Under the pieces are notes generated by a model. The model made no database searches. It saw only the letters and a program-made list of their open reading frames with translations, and was not told the origin of the DNA. A stretch of 64,000 bases of DNA from positions 124,001 through 188,000 of the forward strand of contig NZ_CP159402.1 in assembly GCF_040500525.1 (NCBI RefSeq). The letters run 5' to 3'. The translations under genes and the position numbers were made by a program. This document shows positions 33,475 to 42,624 of the stretch, piece by piece (positions within the stretch are counted from its first letter, which is position 1; each line of letters opens with the position of its first letter). Origin of the DNA: Azospirillum formosense. Its GTDB lineage: Bacteria > Pseudomonadota > Alphaproteobacteria > Azospirillales > Azospirillaceae.

Positions 33475-34263
33475 TCAGCGCTCCATGGTCACGGCCTTGA
33501 TGGTCTCGACGCGGATCTCCTCGGTCAGCCGCTCCTTGTAGGCGGCGAACTCCGGGGTGGTCTTGACCTTGTAGGAGCGGGGGTGCGGCAGATCGATGGC
33601 GATGTCGCACTTGATGCGGCCCGGCCGCGCCGACATCACCACCACGCGGCTGGCCATGAAGATGGCCTCGTCGATGTCGTGGGTGACGAACATCACCGTC
33701 TTGCGGTCGGCCTCCCAGATGCCCAGGAGCAGTTCCTGCATCAACTCGCGCGTCTGGTGGTCCAGCGCCCCGAAGGGCTCGTCGAGCAGCAGCATCTTCG
33801 GGTCGTTGGCCAGCGCGCGGGCCAGCGCCGTGCGCTGCTGCATGCCGCCGGACAGTTGGGCGGGGTGGTGGTTTTCGAAGCCCTTCAGCCCGACCTGGGC
33901 CAGGAAGCGGTCGGCGATCGCCAACTGCTCCGCCCGCGGCAGGCCGCGTTCGCGCAGGCCGAAGCAGACGTTGTCGCGCACGGTCAGCCAGGGGAACAGC
34001 GTGTAGGACTGGAACACCATGCCGCGGTCCGGGCCGGGGCCGGACACCGCCTTGCCCTCCAGAAGCACCTCGCCGGTGGTTGGGGTTTCCAGACCGGCGA
34101 CGATGCGCAGCAGCGTGGACTTGCCGCAGCCCGACGGCCCCAGGATGGTGATGAAGTCGTTGTCGGCGACCTCCAGGCTCGTCGGCATCAGCGCGCGGGT
34201 GGGCGCCGTGTTGTTGCGGCCGGGGAAGGTCTTCTCGACGTTGCGGATGGACAGCTTGCTCAT
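33475..34263 (-). CDS. ABC transporter ATPase, NrtD/SsuB/TauB type
   Basis: 262 residues. Walker A GPSGCGKST, Q-loop VFQSYTLFPW, signature LSGGMQQRTALARAL, Walker B MLLLDEPFGALD, H-loop FVTHDIDEAIF; the C-terminus is like that of nitrate/sulfonate/taurine importers. Energises uptake with the adjacent permease and periplasmic receptor. Last gene of a three-gene operon; 9 bp separate it from the permease stop. Confidence 0.9.
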   Translation of the reverse strand: MSKLSIRNVEKTFPGRNNTAPTRALMPTSLEVADNDFITILGPSGCGKSTLLRIVAGLETPTTGEVLLEGKAVSGPGPDRGMVFQSYTLFPWLTVRDNVCFGLRERGLPRAEQLAIADRFLAQVGLKGFENHHPAQLSGGMQQRTALARALANDPKMLLLDEPFGALDHQTRELMQELLLGIWEADRKTVMFVTHDIDEAIFMASRVVVMSARPGRIKCDIAIDLPHPRSYKVKTTPEFAAYKERLTEEIRVETIKAVTMER

Positions 34264-34272
34264 GGCCGGCGC

Positions 34273-35061
34273 TTATCGTCCTTTGGCCCACGGGAAGAGG
34301 CGGGCGTTGAGCGCCCGGAACAGCAGGTCGGTGATCAGGCCGATCACGCCGATGACGAAGATGCCGAAGATCATCTGCCCGGTGTCGAGGAAGCGCTGGG
34401 CGTCGATGATCATGTGGCCGATGCCGCGCGACGCGCCGACCAGTTCCGCCACGATCACGTAGGTCCAGGCCCAGCCGAGCACGAGGCGCAGCGCCTCGAA
34501 GATCTGCGGCGAGGCCGCGGGCAGCAGGACTCGCAGCACCACGCCGTCGCGCTTGGCGCCCAGCGTGTAGGCGGCCTCGACCAGATCGGTGCGGATGCCC
34601 GACACGATGACCGTCACCATGATGACGAGCTGGAAGACCGAGCCGATGAAGATGACCAGGACCTTCTGCAACTCGCCCACACCCGCCCACAGGATCAGCA
34701 GCGGGATGAAGGCCGAGGCCGGCAGGTAGCGGGCGAAGGACACGAAGGCCTCGAAGAAGGCCTCCACCGGCTTGAAGGCCCCCATCAGGATGCCCAGCGG
34801 CACCGCCAGGGCGGCGGCCATGGCGAAGCCGGCGAAGACGCGCCAGACGGTGACGGCGATGTCCTCGGCGAAGCCGAACTCCCGGAACAGCGCGATGCCC
34901 GCCGTCAGCGTGTCGCCGGGCGAGGCCAGGAACAGAGGCTTCACGAAGCCGCCGTAGGTGGCGATGCCCCAGCCCAGGAAGAACAGCACGAAGCAGGAGA
35001 TGCCCAGCACCGTGCGCAGCGCCGGAGCGACCGGCTTCAGCGGAGTGAAGAGGGGGGACAT
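34273..35061 (-). CDS. ABC transporter permease, NrtB/SsuC/TauC type
   Basis: 262 residues, six or so membrane spans. The EAA loop reads VEAAYTLGAKRDGVVLRVLLPAASPQIFEALRLVLGWAW, typical of the family, and TYVIVAELVGASRGIGHMI follows. Second gene of the importer operon; about 205 bp, holding a palindromic repeat, separate it from the receptor gene upstream. Confidence 0.9.
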   Translation of the reverse strand: MSPLFTPLKPVAPALRTVLGISCFVLFFLGWGIATYGGFVKPLFLASPGDTLTAGIALFREFGFAEDIAVTVWRVFAGFAMAAALAVPLGILMGAFKPVEAFFEAFVSFARYLPASAFIPLLILWAGVGELQKVLVIFIGSVFQLVIMVTVIVSGIRTDLVEAAYTLGAKRDGVVLRVLLPAASPQIFEALRLVLGWAWTYVIVAELVGASRGIGHMIIDAQRFLDTGQMIFGIFVIGVIGLITDLLFRALNARLFPWAKGR

Positions 35062-35140
35062 GGGATTGGTGGACCGTTGTCGATGTATTGGAGGCGCTTG
35101 CCCCACCCCGGCCCCCCCGCTGTCGCAGGGGAGGGGGCCA

Positions 35141-35240
35141 GATTCCCTCCCCTGCGCAGCTCTCGCACGAACCAAAGGTTTGTGCTGACGCGGCAGGCGG
35201 ACCTTCGGTCCGCCGTGAGCGGGGGAGGGTTAGGGAGGGG
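35141..35240 (+). repeat. Intergenic palindromic repeat, copy 2
   Basis: Same layout as 13541-13635: hairpin GCACGAACC-AAA-GGTTTGTGC (35165-35185, one imperfect pair), spacer TGACGCGGCA, hairpin GGCGGACC-TTC-GGTCCGCC (35196-35214), then G-rich GGGGGAGGGTTAGG. Base changes against copy 1 often keep pairing, suggesting selection on the RNA or DNA structure. It lies between receptor and permease genes, as copy 1 does. Confidence 0.75.
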
Positions 35241-35265
35241 GCAACGGCAGCAGAAACGTACCGTC

Positions 35266-36216
35266 TTACTTCACGAAGGACGCGTCGGTCATGCTGTCCA
35301 GGCTCGGCGGCGCCTTGCGGATCAGCTTGGCCTCCAGCATCACGTCCTGGACCTCCTTGATGAAGGTCGGCATGGTCTTGGTCAGGTACTCGACGTTGCC
35401 CGCCTTGTCGTACCAGCGCACGAACTTGGCGGAGTCGGCGAACTGCTCCGGCGTCTGGTTGACGTCGCGGCCCATGATCTCGAAGGCCTTCTTCTCGTCC
35501 TTCTTGATCTCGTCCAGCGCCTCGAACCAGCTGTCGACGAAGGCCTTCACGACCTTCGGGTTCTTCTGGATGTAGTCGGGCTGGAAGGCCAGCGTGTCGA
35601 TGATGACGCCCGGCGTCTGGTCGGACGTGACGATGATCTTGCCCTTGGCCTCGCGCACCTTGGACAGGTAGGGCTCGTAGGTCACGGCGGCGTCGAACTG
35701 GCCGGCGACGAAGGCGTTGGCGGCGTCCGACGGCTGGAGGTTGACGGTCTGCACGTCGCCGATCGACAGGCCGTTCTTCTTCAGCACATAGGCCAGCCAG
35801 AACTGCGGCACGCCGCCATACTGCACCGCCACCTGCTTGCCCTTCAGGTCGGCGAGGCTGTTGACCGCGTCGCGCACGACGATGCCGTCGCCGCCGTGCG
35901 AGCTGTCGAGCACCAGCACCTGCGTCACGTCCACGCCGGAGGAGGCGTAGAGGAGGTGCGTGTCCACCGTGGTGGTGATCGCCTGCACCTCGCCCGCCGC
36001 CATCGCCTGGTGGCGGTTGGAGGTCGGCATCTTCTTGATCTCGACCTCGATGCCGTTCTTCTTGAAGATGCCGCTTTCCTTGGCCAGCGTGATCGGCGCG
36101 AAGCCGGTCCAGCCGCTCATCGCCACGGTCACCTTGGTCTGCGCCGAGGCCGAAACCGCGCACAGCCCGGCGACGGCCGCCGCCAGGGCTCCCGCCATCC
36201 ACGACGTCTTCCTCAT
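35266..36216 (-). CDS. Periplasmic substrate-binding protein, NrtA/SsuA/TauA-like
   Basis: 316 residues with a Sec signal (MRKTSWMAGALAAAVAGLCA, cleaved after ASA). The mature protein starts QTKVTVAMSGWTGFAPITLAKE, has NRHQAMAAGEVQA and AANAFVAGQFDAAVTYEPYL, the family fingerprints of nitrate/sulfonate/taurine receptors. The exact ligand (sulfonate, taurine, nitrate or a thiamine precursor) cannot be chosen. First gene of the operon with permease and ATPase. Confidence 0.9.
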   Translation of the reverse strand: MRKTSWMAGALAAAVAGLCAVSASAQTKVTVAMSGWTGFAPITLAKESGIFKKNGIEVEIKKMPTSNRHQAMAAGEVQAITTTVDTHLLYASSGVDVTQVLVLDSSHGGDGIVVRDAVNSLADLKGKQVAVQYGGVPQFWLAYVLKKNGLSIGDVQTVNLQPSDAANAFVAGQFDAAVTYEPYLSKVREAKGKIIVTSDQTPGVIIDTLAFQPDYIQKNPKVVKAFVDSWFEALDEIKKDEKKAFEIMGRDVNQTPEQFADSAKFVRWYDKAGNVEYLTKTMPTFIKEVQDVMLEAKLIRKAPPSLDSMTDASFVK

Positions 36217-36495
36217 GATCCCCCGCTCCCGGTTCTGAAGGTGTCTTTTGATCGCGCCGGGCGGCGGCCCGCCGCCCACGCATCCGTGTGCCGCATTGTG
36301 CACGCCCGCGGGGCAGGTGGGAAGGGACGGGCGGCCGCGACCGCGCAAGACTGACCTTCGTTGGAAGGGGCGGGGGAAGCTCTTGCAACCAAAGGCTTAT
36401 TGGGATGCTTGCGTGCCCAATCCATATACCAACTGAACAAACCGCGACGGGTGTATGCCGTTCTTTTGGGCACCACAGAGGGGAGGCCGGACAGG

Positions 36496-36726
36496 ATGCG
36501 CTCCATGGACCCGATGAACCCGCCGATGAACGCGATGGACCGCCAGCGCACGCTGGACTATTTCGAACGACTCGGCCGGGACAAGGTGCGGCTGTACAGC
36601 GCCATCGACTGCGACCGCTACCTGGGCGGCTGGCAGGTGCGCGAACTGGCCGACCAGTGGCTGGCCGAGAAGGCCGAGGAGGAGCGCCCGGTGCCGTTGT
36701 GGCGGCGGATCGTGCGGCGGCGCTGA
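36496..36726 (+). CDS. Small conserved hypothetical protein
   Basis: 76 residues: methionine/proline-rich start (MRSMDPMNPPMNAMDRQRTL) followed by a helical part, DYFERLGRDKVRLYSAIDC, DRYLGGWQVRELADQWLAEK, and a basic tail. GGGAGG lies 9 nt before ATG 36496. Convergent with the sensor kinase, 25 bp between stops. Function unknown. Confidence 0.6.
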   Translation: MRSMDPMNPPMNAMDRQRTLDYFERLGRDKVRLYSAIDCDRYLGGWQVRELADQWLAEKAEEERPVPLWRRIVRRR

Positions 36727-36751
36727 CGCCGCCGCACGCGCTTCCGCCGTA

Positions 36752-39721
36752 TCACGCCGCCCCGGCGCTGGCCATCATCTTGCGCAGGTCGTTGGGGAAG
36801 ACCGGCTTGTGCAGGATGCTGAAACCGTTGCGGCGGGCCTCGTCCAGCCGCTCCGGGGCGGTGTCGCCGGTCAGGATGATGCCCGGCACGTCCTTGCCGA
36901 CCAGACCCTGCACCGCGGCCAGAGCCTCCGGCCCGGTCCGCCCCTGCTGGAGCTGATAGTCGGCCAGCACGATCTGCGGACGCCGACCGTCGGCGCGCAG
37001 CCGCTCCAGCGCCTGGTCGCCCGACCGCGCGGTCAGCACGCTGTAGCCCCAGCCCTCCAGCATCGCCTTCAGGCCGAGCAGAATGATCGCCTCGTCGTCG
37101 ATGACCAGCACCATCCCCTTGGTCGCGCAGTCGTTGGCGGCCTGCCGGAAGAGGTCCATGGCGGGCGGCGGGACGGCGGCGCGGGGCCTCTCCACGACGA
37201 CGCGCGGCATCTCCACCGAGAAGACGGAGCCGATGCCCTCCTTCGAGCGCACGCGCACGCGGTGGTCGAGCAGCTTCGACAGGCGCTTGACGATGGCGAG
37301 GCCGAGGCCCAGCCCGCGGTCGCCGTTGCCCTGGATCTGGGTGAACTCCTCGAAGATGTCCTCCAGCCGGTCGGCGGGGATGCCGACGCCGCTGTCCCAC
37401 ACCTCGACGCGCAGACGGTCGGGGCCGCTGCGGCGGCAGCCGATCAGGATGCGGCCCTGGCGGGTGTAGCGCAGCGCGTTCTCGATCAGGTTGCGCAGGA
37501 TGCGCTCCAGATGCGACGGGTCGGTGCTCACCCAGGCCCGCGTCGGGACGGCGCGCAGCTCAAGCCCCTTCTGGGCGGCGCGCGGCGCGTATTCGGCGAC
37601 CAGACGGCCCAGCACCTGGCCCAACCGGACCTCCGCCGGGTTGGCGGCGATCTTGCCGGATTCCAGCCGCGACATGTCGAGCAGCCCGTCCAGCAGGCCC
37701 TTCAGCGTGTCCAGCGCCTGACGCATGTTGTCGAGCAGCGGCAGGCTGGGATGGCCCTGCAGGCGGTCGCCCAGCGCGGCGGCGAAGAGGTAGAGCGACT
37801 GCACGGGCTGGCGCAGGTCGTGGCTGGCGACGGCCAGGAACTTGGACTTGCCGGCGGCGGCGTGCTCCGCCGCCTCCCGCGCCCGGCGCAGGTCGGCCTC
37901 GGCCTGCTTGCGGCCGGTCACGTCGACGGCGGCGCAGGTGATGCCGGCCAGCGCGCCGTCCGGGCCGCGCAGCGGGTCGATGGTCATGTCGTAGAAATGG
38001 TCCTGCCCGGCGTGGCGGATGCGGACCTCCTCGCGCGCGCCCTCGCCGGTCTCCAGCGCGCGGCGCTTGATGGCGGTCAGGGCCTCGGCGTCGGCGGCGT
38101 CCTCGAACACCTCCAGATCGGTCTTGCCGATCACCCGATCCGCTGTGTAGCCGAGGGCCGGGTTGTGCATCCAGGTGTAGCGCAGGGCGCAGTCCTGGTT
38201 GAACACCACGACGCCGGAGTTGCGCAGCGCCGTGCGGAAGCGCTCGTTGGCGACGCGCAGCGCCTCCTCGGTGGACTTGCGCTCGGTGATGTCGATGCCC
38301 GAGACGATCAGGTGGGTGATCCGCCCGTCGGGGCCGCGCATCGGGGTGACCCGCATCTCCATGATCGCCGCGTGGTCGCCGGCGATGCGCACCGGCGCGT
38401 CGAAGCGCGCGGAGTCGCCGTGGGCGGCGCGCTCCACCGCGGTGCGCAGGCGGTCGCCCGCGGCCCCGGCGAAGGCGCGCCGGCAGGCCTCGTGGAAGGG
38501 ATGCCCGACGATCTGCTCGACCGGCAGGCCGGACGCCTGGACGGCGGTCTGGTTGACCTGCAGCACGTCGCCGCCCGGGCTCAGCACGCCGACGAAGGTC
38601 GGCAGGGCGTCCAGCACGGCGCGCAGATGCTCCTCCGAGCCGCGCAGCGCGCGCTCGCGGGCCTCCAGGGTTTCGGCCATGGCGTCGAAGGCGCGGCCGA
38701 GCTGGCCGATCTCCGACTTGCGGTCGACCAGACCGGCCCGCGCGCTGGAGTTGCCGGCGCTCCACCCCTGGGTGGCGCGGATCAGCGCCTCGACCGGGCG
38801 GCGGATGAACAGGGTGCCGCCGATCCAAGCGGCCAGGATGGCCACCAGCAGACCGGTCAGCGTCATCAGCAGGCCCTGACGGGTGGCGCGGTCGATGGTG
38901 CCGGCCACGGCGGTGTGGTCGAGCCCGACGCTGATGAAGAGATCGCGCGCGCCCTGGCGGGACGGCGAATAGGCCAGCACCCGTGCCACCCCGTCCATCC
39001 CCGGCAGGGTGGTGATTCCGCCGCGGTTCTCGTTCAGCAGGTCCAGATAGGGCCGCGGCACGCGCTCGCCGCGCTGGGCGATGCCGTTGGGCAGCTTGAC
39101 CAGGATGGTGCCGTTGCGGTCGGTGACCAGCAGGCTGGCGTTCTCGGGCAGGGGGCGCGCGGCGAAGTTGGTGGCCAGCCAGGGCAGGTCGAGGCCGAGC
39201 GTCACCACCCCGGCGATCGCGCCGGTCTCGTCGCGGAAGGGGACCGCGAAGGGCAGCATGGCGGTGCCGGGCTCGGCCGCCGGGCCGGGGGTCGTCCATT
39301 CGCCGACGACGAAGCGGCCCTCCTCCAGCGCGCGGCGGACATAGGGACGCTGGGCGTTGGCGCCGGAGGCGGCCGGCGCGCGGTCGGGCGTGGCGCTGCA
39401 CAGGAGATTGCCGTCGCGGTCGAGGACGGACAGGTTGCGGTATTCGGGAGCGCGCTGGGCGAGACGGATCAGATGGGCCTGGCACTGGGCGTAGTCGCCG
39501 GCGCGCAGGGTGGCCGATTCCGCGATGGAGGTGACCATCAGGCGCGCGCCGTCGACGATCCGGGCCTGCTCCCCCTCGACCAGATGCAGCAGCCGCTCGG
39601 CCTGGGCGGCGACTTCCTCGGCACGCTCCGCACGGAACTGGAACACGCTGTAGGCCTGGATGCCCAGGGCCGGCAGGACGGCCAGAAGCACCAGCAGAAA
39701 AAGGCGGGCCAGCAAGGTCAT
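36752..39721 (-). CDS. Hybrid sensor histidine kinase (dCACHE-HAMP-PAS-PAS-HisKA-HATPase-REC)
   Basis: About 989 residues. An N-terminal span (LARLFLLVLLAVLPALGIQA), a periplasmic double-Cache-like region, a second span near residue 275, HAMP (RRPVEALIRATQGWSAGN), two PAS modules (about 365-620), HisKA with phospho-His in ASHDLRQPVQSLYLFAAAL, HATPase (IENALRYTRQGR; DSGVGIPADRL; GLGLGLAIVKRL) and a C-terminal receiver with VLADYQLQQGRTG. The SHDLRQP box plus a terminal receiver is a common orphan hybrid layout. The input signal is probably a small extracellular solute. No cognate regulator is adjacent. Confidence 0.92.
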   Translation of the reverse strand: MTLLARLFLLVLLAVLPALGIQAYSVFQFRAERAEEVAAQAERLLHLVEGEQARIVDGARLMVTSIAESATLRAGDYAQCQAHLIRLAQRAPEYRNLSVLDRDGNLLCSATPDRAPAASGANAQRPYVRRALEEGRFVVGEWTTPGPAAEPGTAMLPFAVPFRDETGAIAGVVTLGLDLPWLATNFAARPLPENASLLVTDRNGTILVKLPNGIAQRGERVPRPYLDLLNENRGGITTLPGMDGVARVLAYSPSRQGARDLFISVGLDHTAVAGTIDRATRQGLLMTLTGLLVAILAAWIGGTLFIRRPVEALIRATQGWSAGNSSARAGLVDRKSEIGQLGRAFDAMAETLEARERALRGSEEHLRAVLDALPTFVGVLSPGGDVLQVNQTAVQASGLPVEQIVGHPFHEACRRAFAGAAGDRLRTAVERAAHGDSARFDAPVRIAGDHAAIMEMRVTPMRGPDGRITHLIVSGIDITERKSTEEALRVANERFRTALRNSGVVVFNQDCALRYTWMHNPALGYTADRVIGKTDLEVFEDAADAEALTAIKRRALETGEGAREEVRIRHAGQDHFYDMTIDPLRGPDGALAGITCAAVDVTGRKQAEADLRRAREAAEHAAAGKSKFLAVASHDLRQPVQSLYLFAAALGDRLQGHPSLPLLDNMRQALDTLKGLLDGLLDMSRLESGKIAANPAEVRLGQVLGRLVAEYAPRAAQKGLELRAVPTRAWVSTDPSHLERILRNLIENALRYTRQGRILIGCRRSGPDRLRVEVWDSGVGIPADRLEDIFEEFTQIQGNGDRGLGLGLAIVKRLSKLLDHRVRVRSKEGIGSVFSVEMPRVVVERPRAAVPPPAMDLFRQAANDCATKGMVLVIDDEAIILLGLKAMLEGWGYSVLTARSGDQALERLRADGRRPQIVLADYQLQQGRTGPEALAAVQGLVGKDVPGIILTGDTAPERLDEARRNGFSILHKPVFPNDLRKMMASAGAA

Positions 39722-40084
39722 CGTGTCACAGGCTCCCATCGGGCGGGAAAGCAGCCGGAACCAAAAGTCCGCTATCGTTTCGCCTGTGTTCCGAATAACC
39801 TTTGCATGGTTAAATCGCAGTTAATGAGCGGGATTTATTTTCCTGAAGACCGGCAACCTGTAGGATCTCTGATGGAAATAAAGAGGTAGGCAGGGCGGTG
39901 ACGGCGAAGATTTACTTCTGGATTTCTCCTAAAATTTTTGAATTTTCAGTATCGAAGGAGGTAATCATCACCTCTTTTGACGGTTGATTGTTGACGGCGG
40001 GCGATCCGGGCGATCCGGCCCCGGGCGCCGCGCCCCATCGCCGTGGGGAACGGGCGCCCAGGTCCGGCGAATCGGGACGGCGAA
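39722..40084. other. Intergenic region without a supported gene
   Basis: About 360 bp between the hybrid-kinase gene's start and the stop of the next minus-strand gene. It is more AT-rich than its surroundings (39760-39970) and probably holds the kinase promoter. A 27-codon frame at 39806-39889 exists but has no supporting signal. Confidence 0.5.
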
Positions 40085-40594
40085 TCAGGCCAGCAGGTCG
40101 ACGCCCTGCGAGCCGCGCGGCGCCAGGGACGAAAAGGTCTTCTGCGCCCCCGTCAGGTCGCCCGACTGCAGCGACTGCGACAGGCTGCCCATGGCGTCCT
40201 TCATCGCGTCCGGCGGACCACCGGCACCGCCCGGCGGCGGGCCGGGAGGCGGGCCGTCCGCGCCGCCCACGCCGCCGGGGCCGCCCTGTCCACCGGCTCC
40301 CTTCGGGCCGTTCGCCGCGAAGGCCTGCTGGACCTTTGAGACGTCGCCGGACTGCAGGGCCTCGCCCACGACGCTCAGCATCTTGGTGAGGGGGGAGTCG
40401 GCGTCGGACGCCGAACCGCTCCGGCTTTGCAGCTTGGACAGGGAATCGTAGGCGTCCTGGATCGATTTCAGGTCGCCGGCTGTGACGGCGTCCTTCAACT
40501 GGTGCACGCCGTCGCGGATCTCCTTGCCCGGTCCGGCGGGCCGCGGCTGGGCGATGCCGGACGCGGCCGATGACGTCACGCTCGATATGGACAT
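40085..40594 (-). CDS. Repetitive hypothetical protein
   Basis: 169 residues, no signal peptide. Three similar modules of a helical motif: DAVTAGDLKSIQDAYDSLSK, ALQSGDVSKVQQAFAA and SLQSGDLTGAQKTFSSL, the last two separated by a Gly/Pro-rich linker (GGADGPPPGPPPGG). The consensus (S/A)GDLxxAQxAF is found in small 'AGDLAGAQ' repeat proteins of proteobacteria with unknown function. GGAG sits 6 nt before the ATG. Confidence 0.7.
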   Translation of the reverse strand: MSISSVTSSAASGIAQPRPAGPGKEIRDGVHQLKDAVTAGDLKSIQDAYDSLSKLQSRSGSASDADSPLTKMLSVVGEALQSGDVSKVQQAFAANGPKGAGGQGGPGGVGGADGPPPGPPPGGAGGPPDAMKDAMGSLSQSLQSGDLTGAQKTFSSLAPRGSQGVDLLA

Positions 40595-40849
40595 GGCGGT
40601 CTCCTTCGTCCCGCGCCGTCCTCCGCCGTGCGGACGGAGTTCGGCTTGTACGGGTCGGGTTGCGGATGCCGGATTGGACGCGCCCCGGCGGCGACTCCTG
40701 CGCGGTGTGCGGGAAATATTTCTCCACAACCCTTTCGGGAGAAGATAGCTTGGGTCGATGGACCCGTTCGCCACAACCCATGGTAAATGCGGGTGCGTGG
40801 CCCTTCCGAACCGGATCACCCGCTTCCCGCGGAGGGGGAGCGTGCTACA

Positions 40850-42556
40850 GTGCAGGCCCCGCCGTTCCGGAAGACCCGTTTGCCGTCGAAGACCCACCAC
40901 CGCCCGCTGGTCCTTCTCGTGCTGGCCGCGCTGCTGCCGCTGGTTGTCCTGTCCGCAGGTCTGGGCGGCGCGTGGCTGCGGGGGCAGCAGAGCGCGATGG
41001 AGGCCAACGCCGTCGCGCTGGTGGACCGGCTGTCGGCGCTGGTGGACCGCGAACTGTCCGCGCAGATGGACGCGCTGAAGGCGGTGGCGGCGTCGCCCCT
41101 GCTGGACGCTCTGGCCGCAGGCCACGAACTCGACGCCGTCACCTTCTTCGAATACGCCGAGCGGGTGCAGAGCGCGCTTCCCCTGTGGACGACGATCGTC
41201 CTCAGCGACCTCGAGGGGAACCGGCTGGTCGACGCCCCCTTGCTGGTGGGCGGCGTCCGGGGCAGGGTGCTTGACATGGACAGCCACCGGCGCGTGGTGG
41301 AGACGGGCAAGCCGGCGGTCGGCACGATCCTGCGCGGCCCGCGCGGCGGTTACGCCTTCCCCATCCGCGTTCCGGTGACGCGCAACGGCGCGCCGGTCGC
41401 CGTCCTGTCGGCGGTGGTGATGCCGGAGGGATTCCAGACCCTGCTGTTCGGCAACAGCCTGCCGCCGGGCTGGATTGCCGCGGTCGTCGACGCCGAGGGA
41501 CGTCTGGTGGCGCGCGCCGGCAGAGAGCCGGACATGATCGGGCGCCAGGCCAGCGAAAACGCGCTCCGTGCTCGCCGCGCCGCCGCCAGCGGCGTCTATG
41601 ACGGAATCAGCCTGGAGGGCGCGCCGACGGTGGTCGCCTTCCGCACGCTGCCCGATTACGGGTGGTCGGTTCACTTCGCCATCCCGCAGGACGCCTATCG
41701 GGCGCCGGTCTCCAACGCGGTGTGGCTGGCCGGGGTGGGGGCGTTGGCCAGCCTGGTGATGGCCGGCGCCTTCCTGTGGCTCCTCAGCCGCGAATTGCGG
41801 CTGCGCCGCCGCCAGGAGGCGGCACGGGAGGAAAGCCTGCGGCTGGAGGCCCTGGGCCGCATGACCGGCGGCGTCGCCCACGACATCGCCAATCTGCTGA
41901 CCGTGGTGATGAGCGGCATCGCCGCCATCCGCAGCCGCCCCGACGATCCGGCGCGCATCGCCCGCGTGCTGCCCGAGATCGAGGGGGCGGTGGGGCGCGG
42001 GCAGGCGCTGATGCGGCAGATGGCCGCCTTCGGCCGGCGCAGCGTCTACGAGCCGGTGCCCTTCCGCCTGCAGGACCGCAAGGCGTCGCTGGAGGCCCTG
42101 CTGGCGCGCTCCGCCGGCAGCGCGGTGGACACCGCCCTGATCGTTCCGGACGATCTCTGGCCCATCCTGGCCGATCCGGACGCCATGGAGGTGGCGCTGC
42201 TCAATCTGGCGGTGAACGCCCGCGACGCCATGCCGGAGGGCGGCACGCTGACCGTGCTGGCGGAGAACCGCGGCCTGCCGGGGCGGCGGGGCGACGACAC
42301 CGGGCTGAGCGGCGCCTTCGTGGCGCTGGCCGTCCGCGACACCGGAACCGGCATCCCGCCGGAGCATCTGCGCCGGATCTTCGAACCCTTCTTCACCACC
42401 AAGCCGGACGGCAAGGGAACCGGTCTGGGGCTGAGCCAGGTCTTCGGCTTCGCCCGTCAGTCGGGCGGGACGGTCACGGTGACCAGCACGGTCGGGGCCG
42501 GCACCACCGTGACGCTCTATCTTCCGCGGGCGCCGGCGGGCGGCTCCCCCGGCTGA
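40850..42556 (+). CDS. Membrane sensor histidine kinase with Cache-like sensor
   Basis: About 568 residues. First span LVLLVLAALLPLVVLSAG, a periplasmic region with Cache-like features (ALPLWTTIVLSDLEGNRL, HFAIPQDAY), second span near residue 290 (WLAGVGALASLVMAGAFLWLL), then HisKA with phospho-His in GGVAHDIANLLTVVMSG and an HATPase domain (LLNLAVNARDAM, DTGTGIPPEHL, FFTTKPDGKGTGLGL). HisKA uses HDIxN, as in kinases paired with PAS/REC proteins. A GTG at 40850 is chosen for its RBS (GGAGGGGGAG 9 nt upstream). No response regulator is next to it. Confidence 0.88.
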   Translation: MQAPPFRKTRLPSKTHHRPLVLLVLAALLPLVVLSAGLGGAWLRGQQSAMEANAVALVDRLSALVDRELSAQMDALKAVAASPLLDALAAGHELDAVTFFEYAERVQSALPLWTTIVLSDLEGNRLVDAPLLVGGVRGRVLDMDSHRRVVETGKPAVGTILRGPRGGYAFPIRVPVTRNGAPVAVLSAVVMPEGFQTLLFGNSLPPGWIAAVVDAEGRLVARAGREPDMIGRQASENALRARRAAASGVYDGISLEGAPTVVAFRTLPDYGWSVHFAIPQDAYRAPVSNAVWLAGVGALASLVMAGAFLWLLSRELRLRRRQEAAREESLRLEALGRMTGGVAHDIANLLTVVMSGIAAIRSRPDDPARIARVLPEIEGAVGRGQALMRQMAAFGRRSVYEPVPFRLQDRKASLEALLARSAGSAVDTALIVPDDLWPILADPDAMEVALLNLAVNARDAMPEGGTLTVLAENRGLPGRRGDDTGLSGAFVALAVRDTGTGIPPEHLRRIFEPFFTTKPDGKGTGLGLSQVFGFARQSGGTVTVTSTVGAGTTVTLYLPRAPAGGSPG

Positions 42557-42624
42557 GCCGGTCGGGGACACCGGATGCGGACGCGCGGGAACCGCCGTGG
42601 CGCGCGCCGTGTTGAACGGGCGCC

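Noticed and set aside
33230-36388. A 1052-codon open frame on the minus strand across the ABC importer
   Set aside because: It runs in another frame across three well-supported genes and a repeat, with Arg/Ala/Gly-rich nonsense sequence typical of GC-rich shadow frames.
39806-39889. 27-codon frame in the kinase upstream region
   Set aside because: No RBS, no conserved feature, and the position is better explained as promoter DNA.
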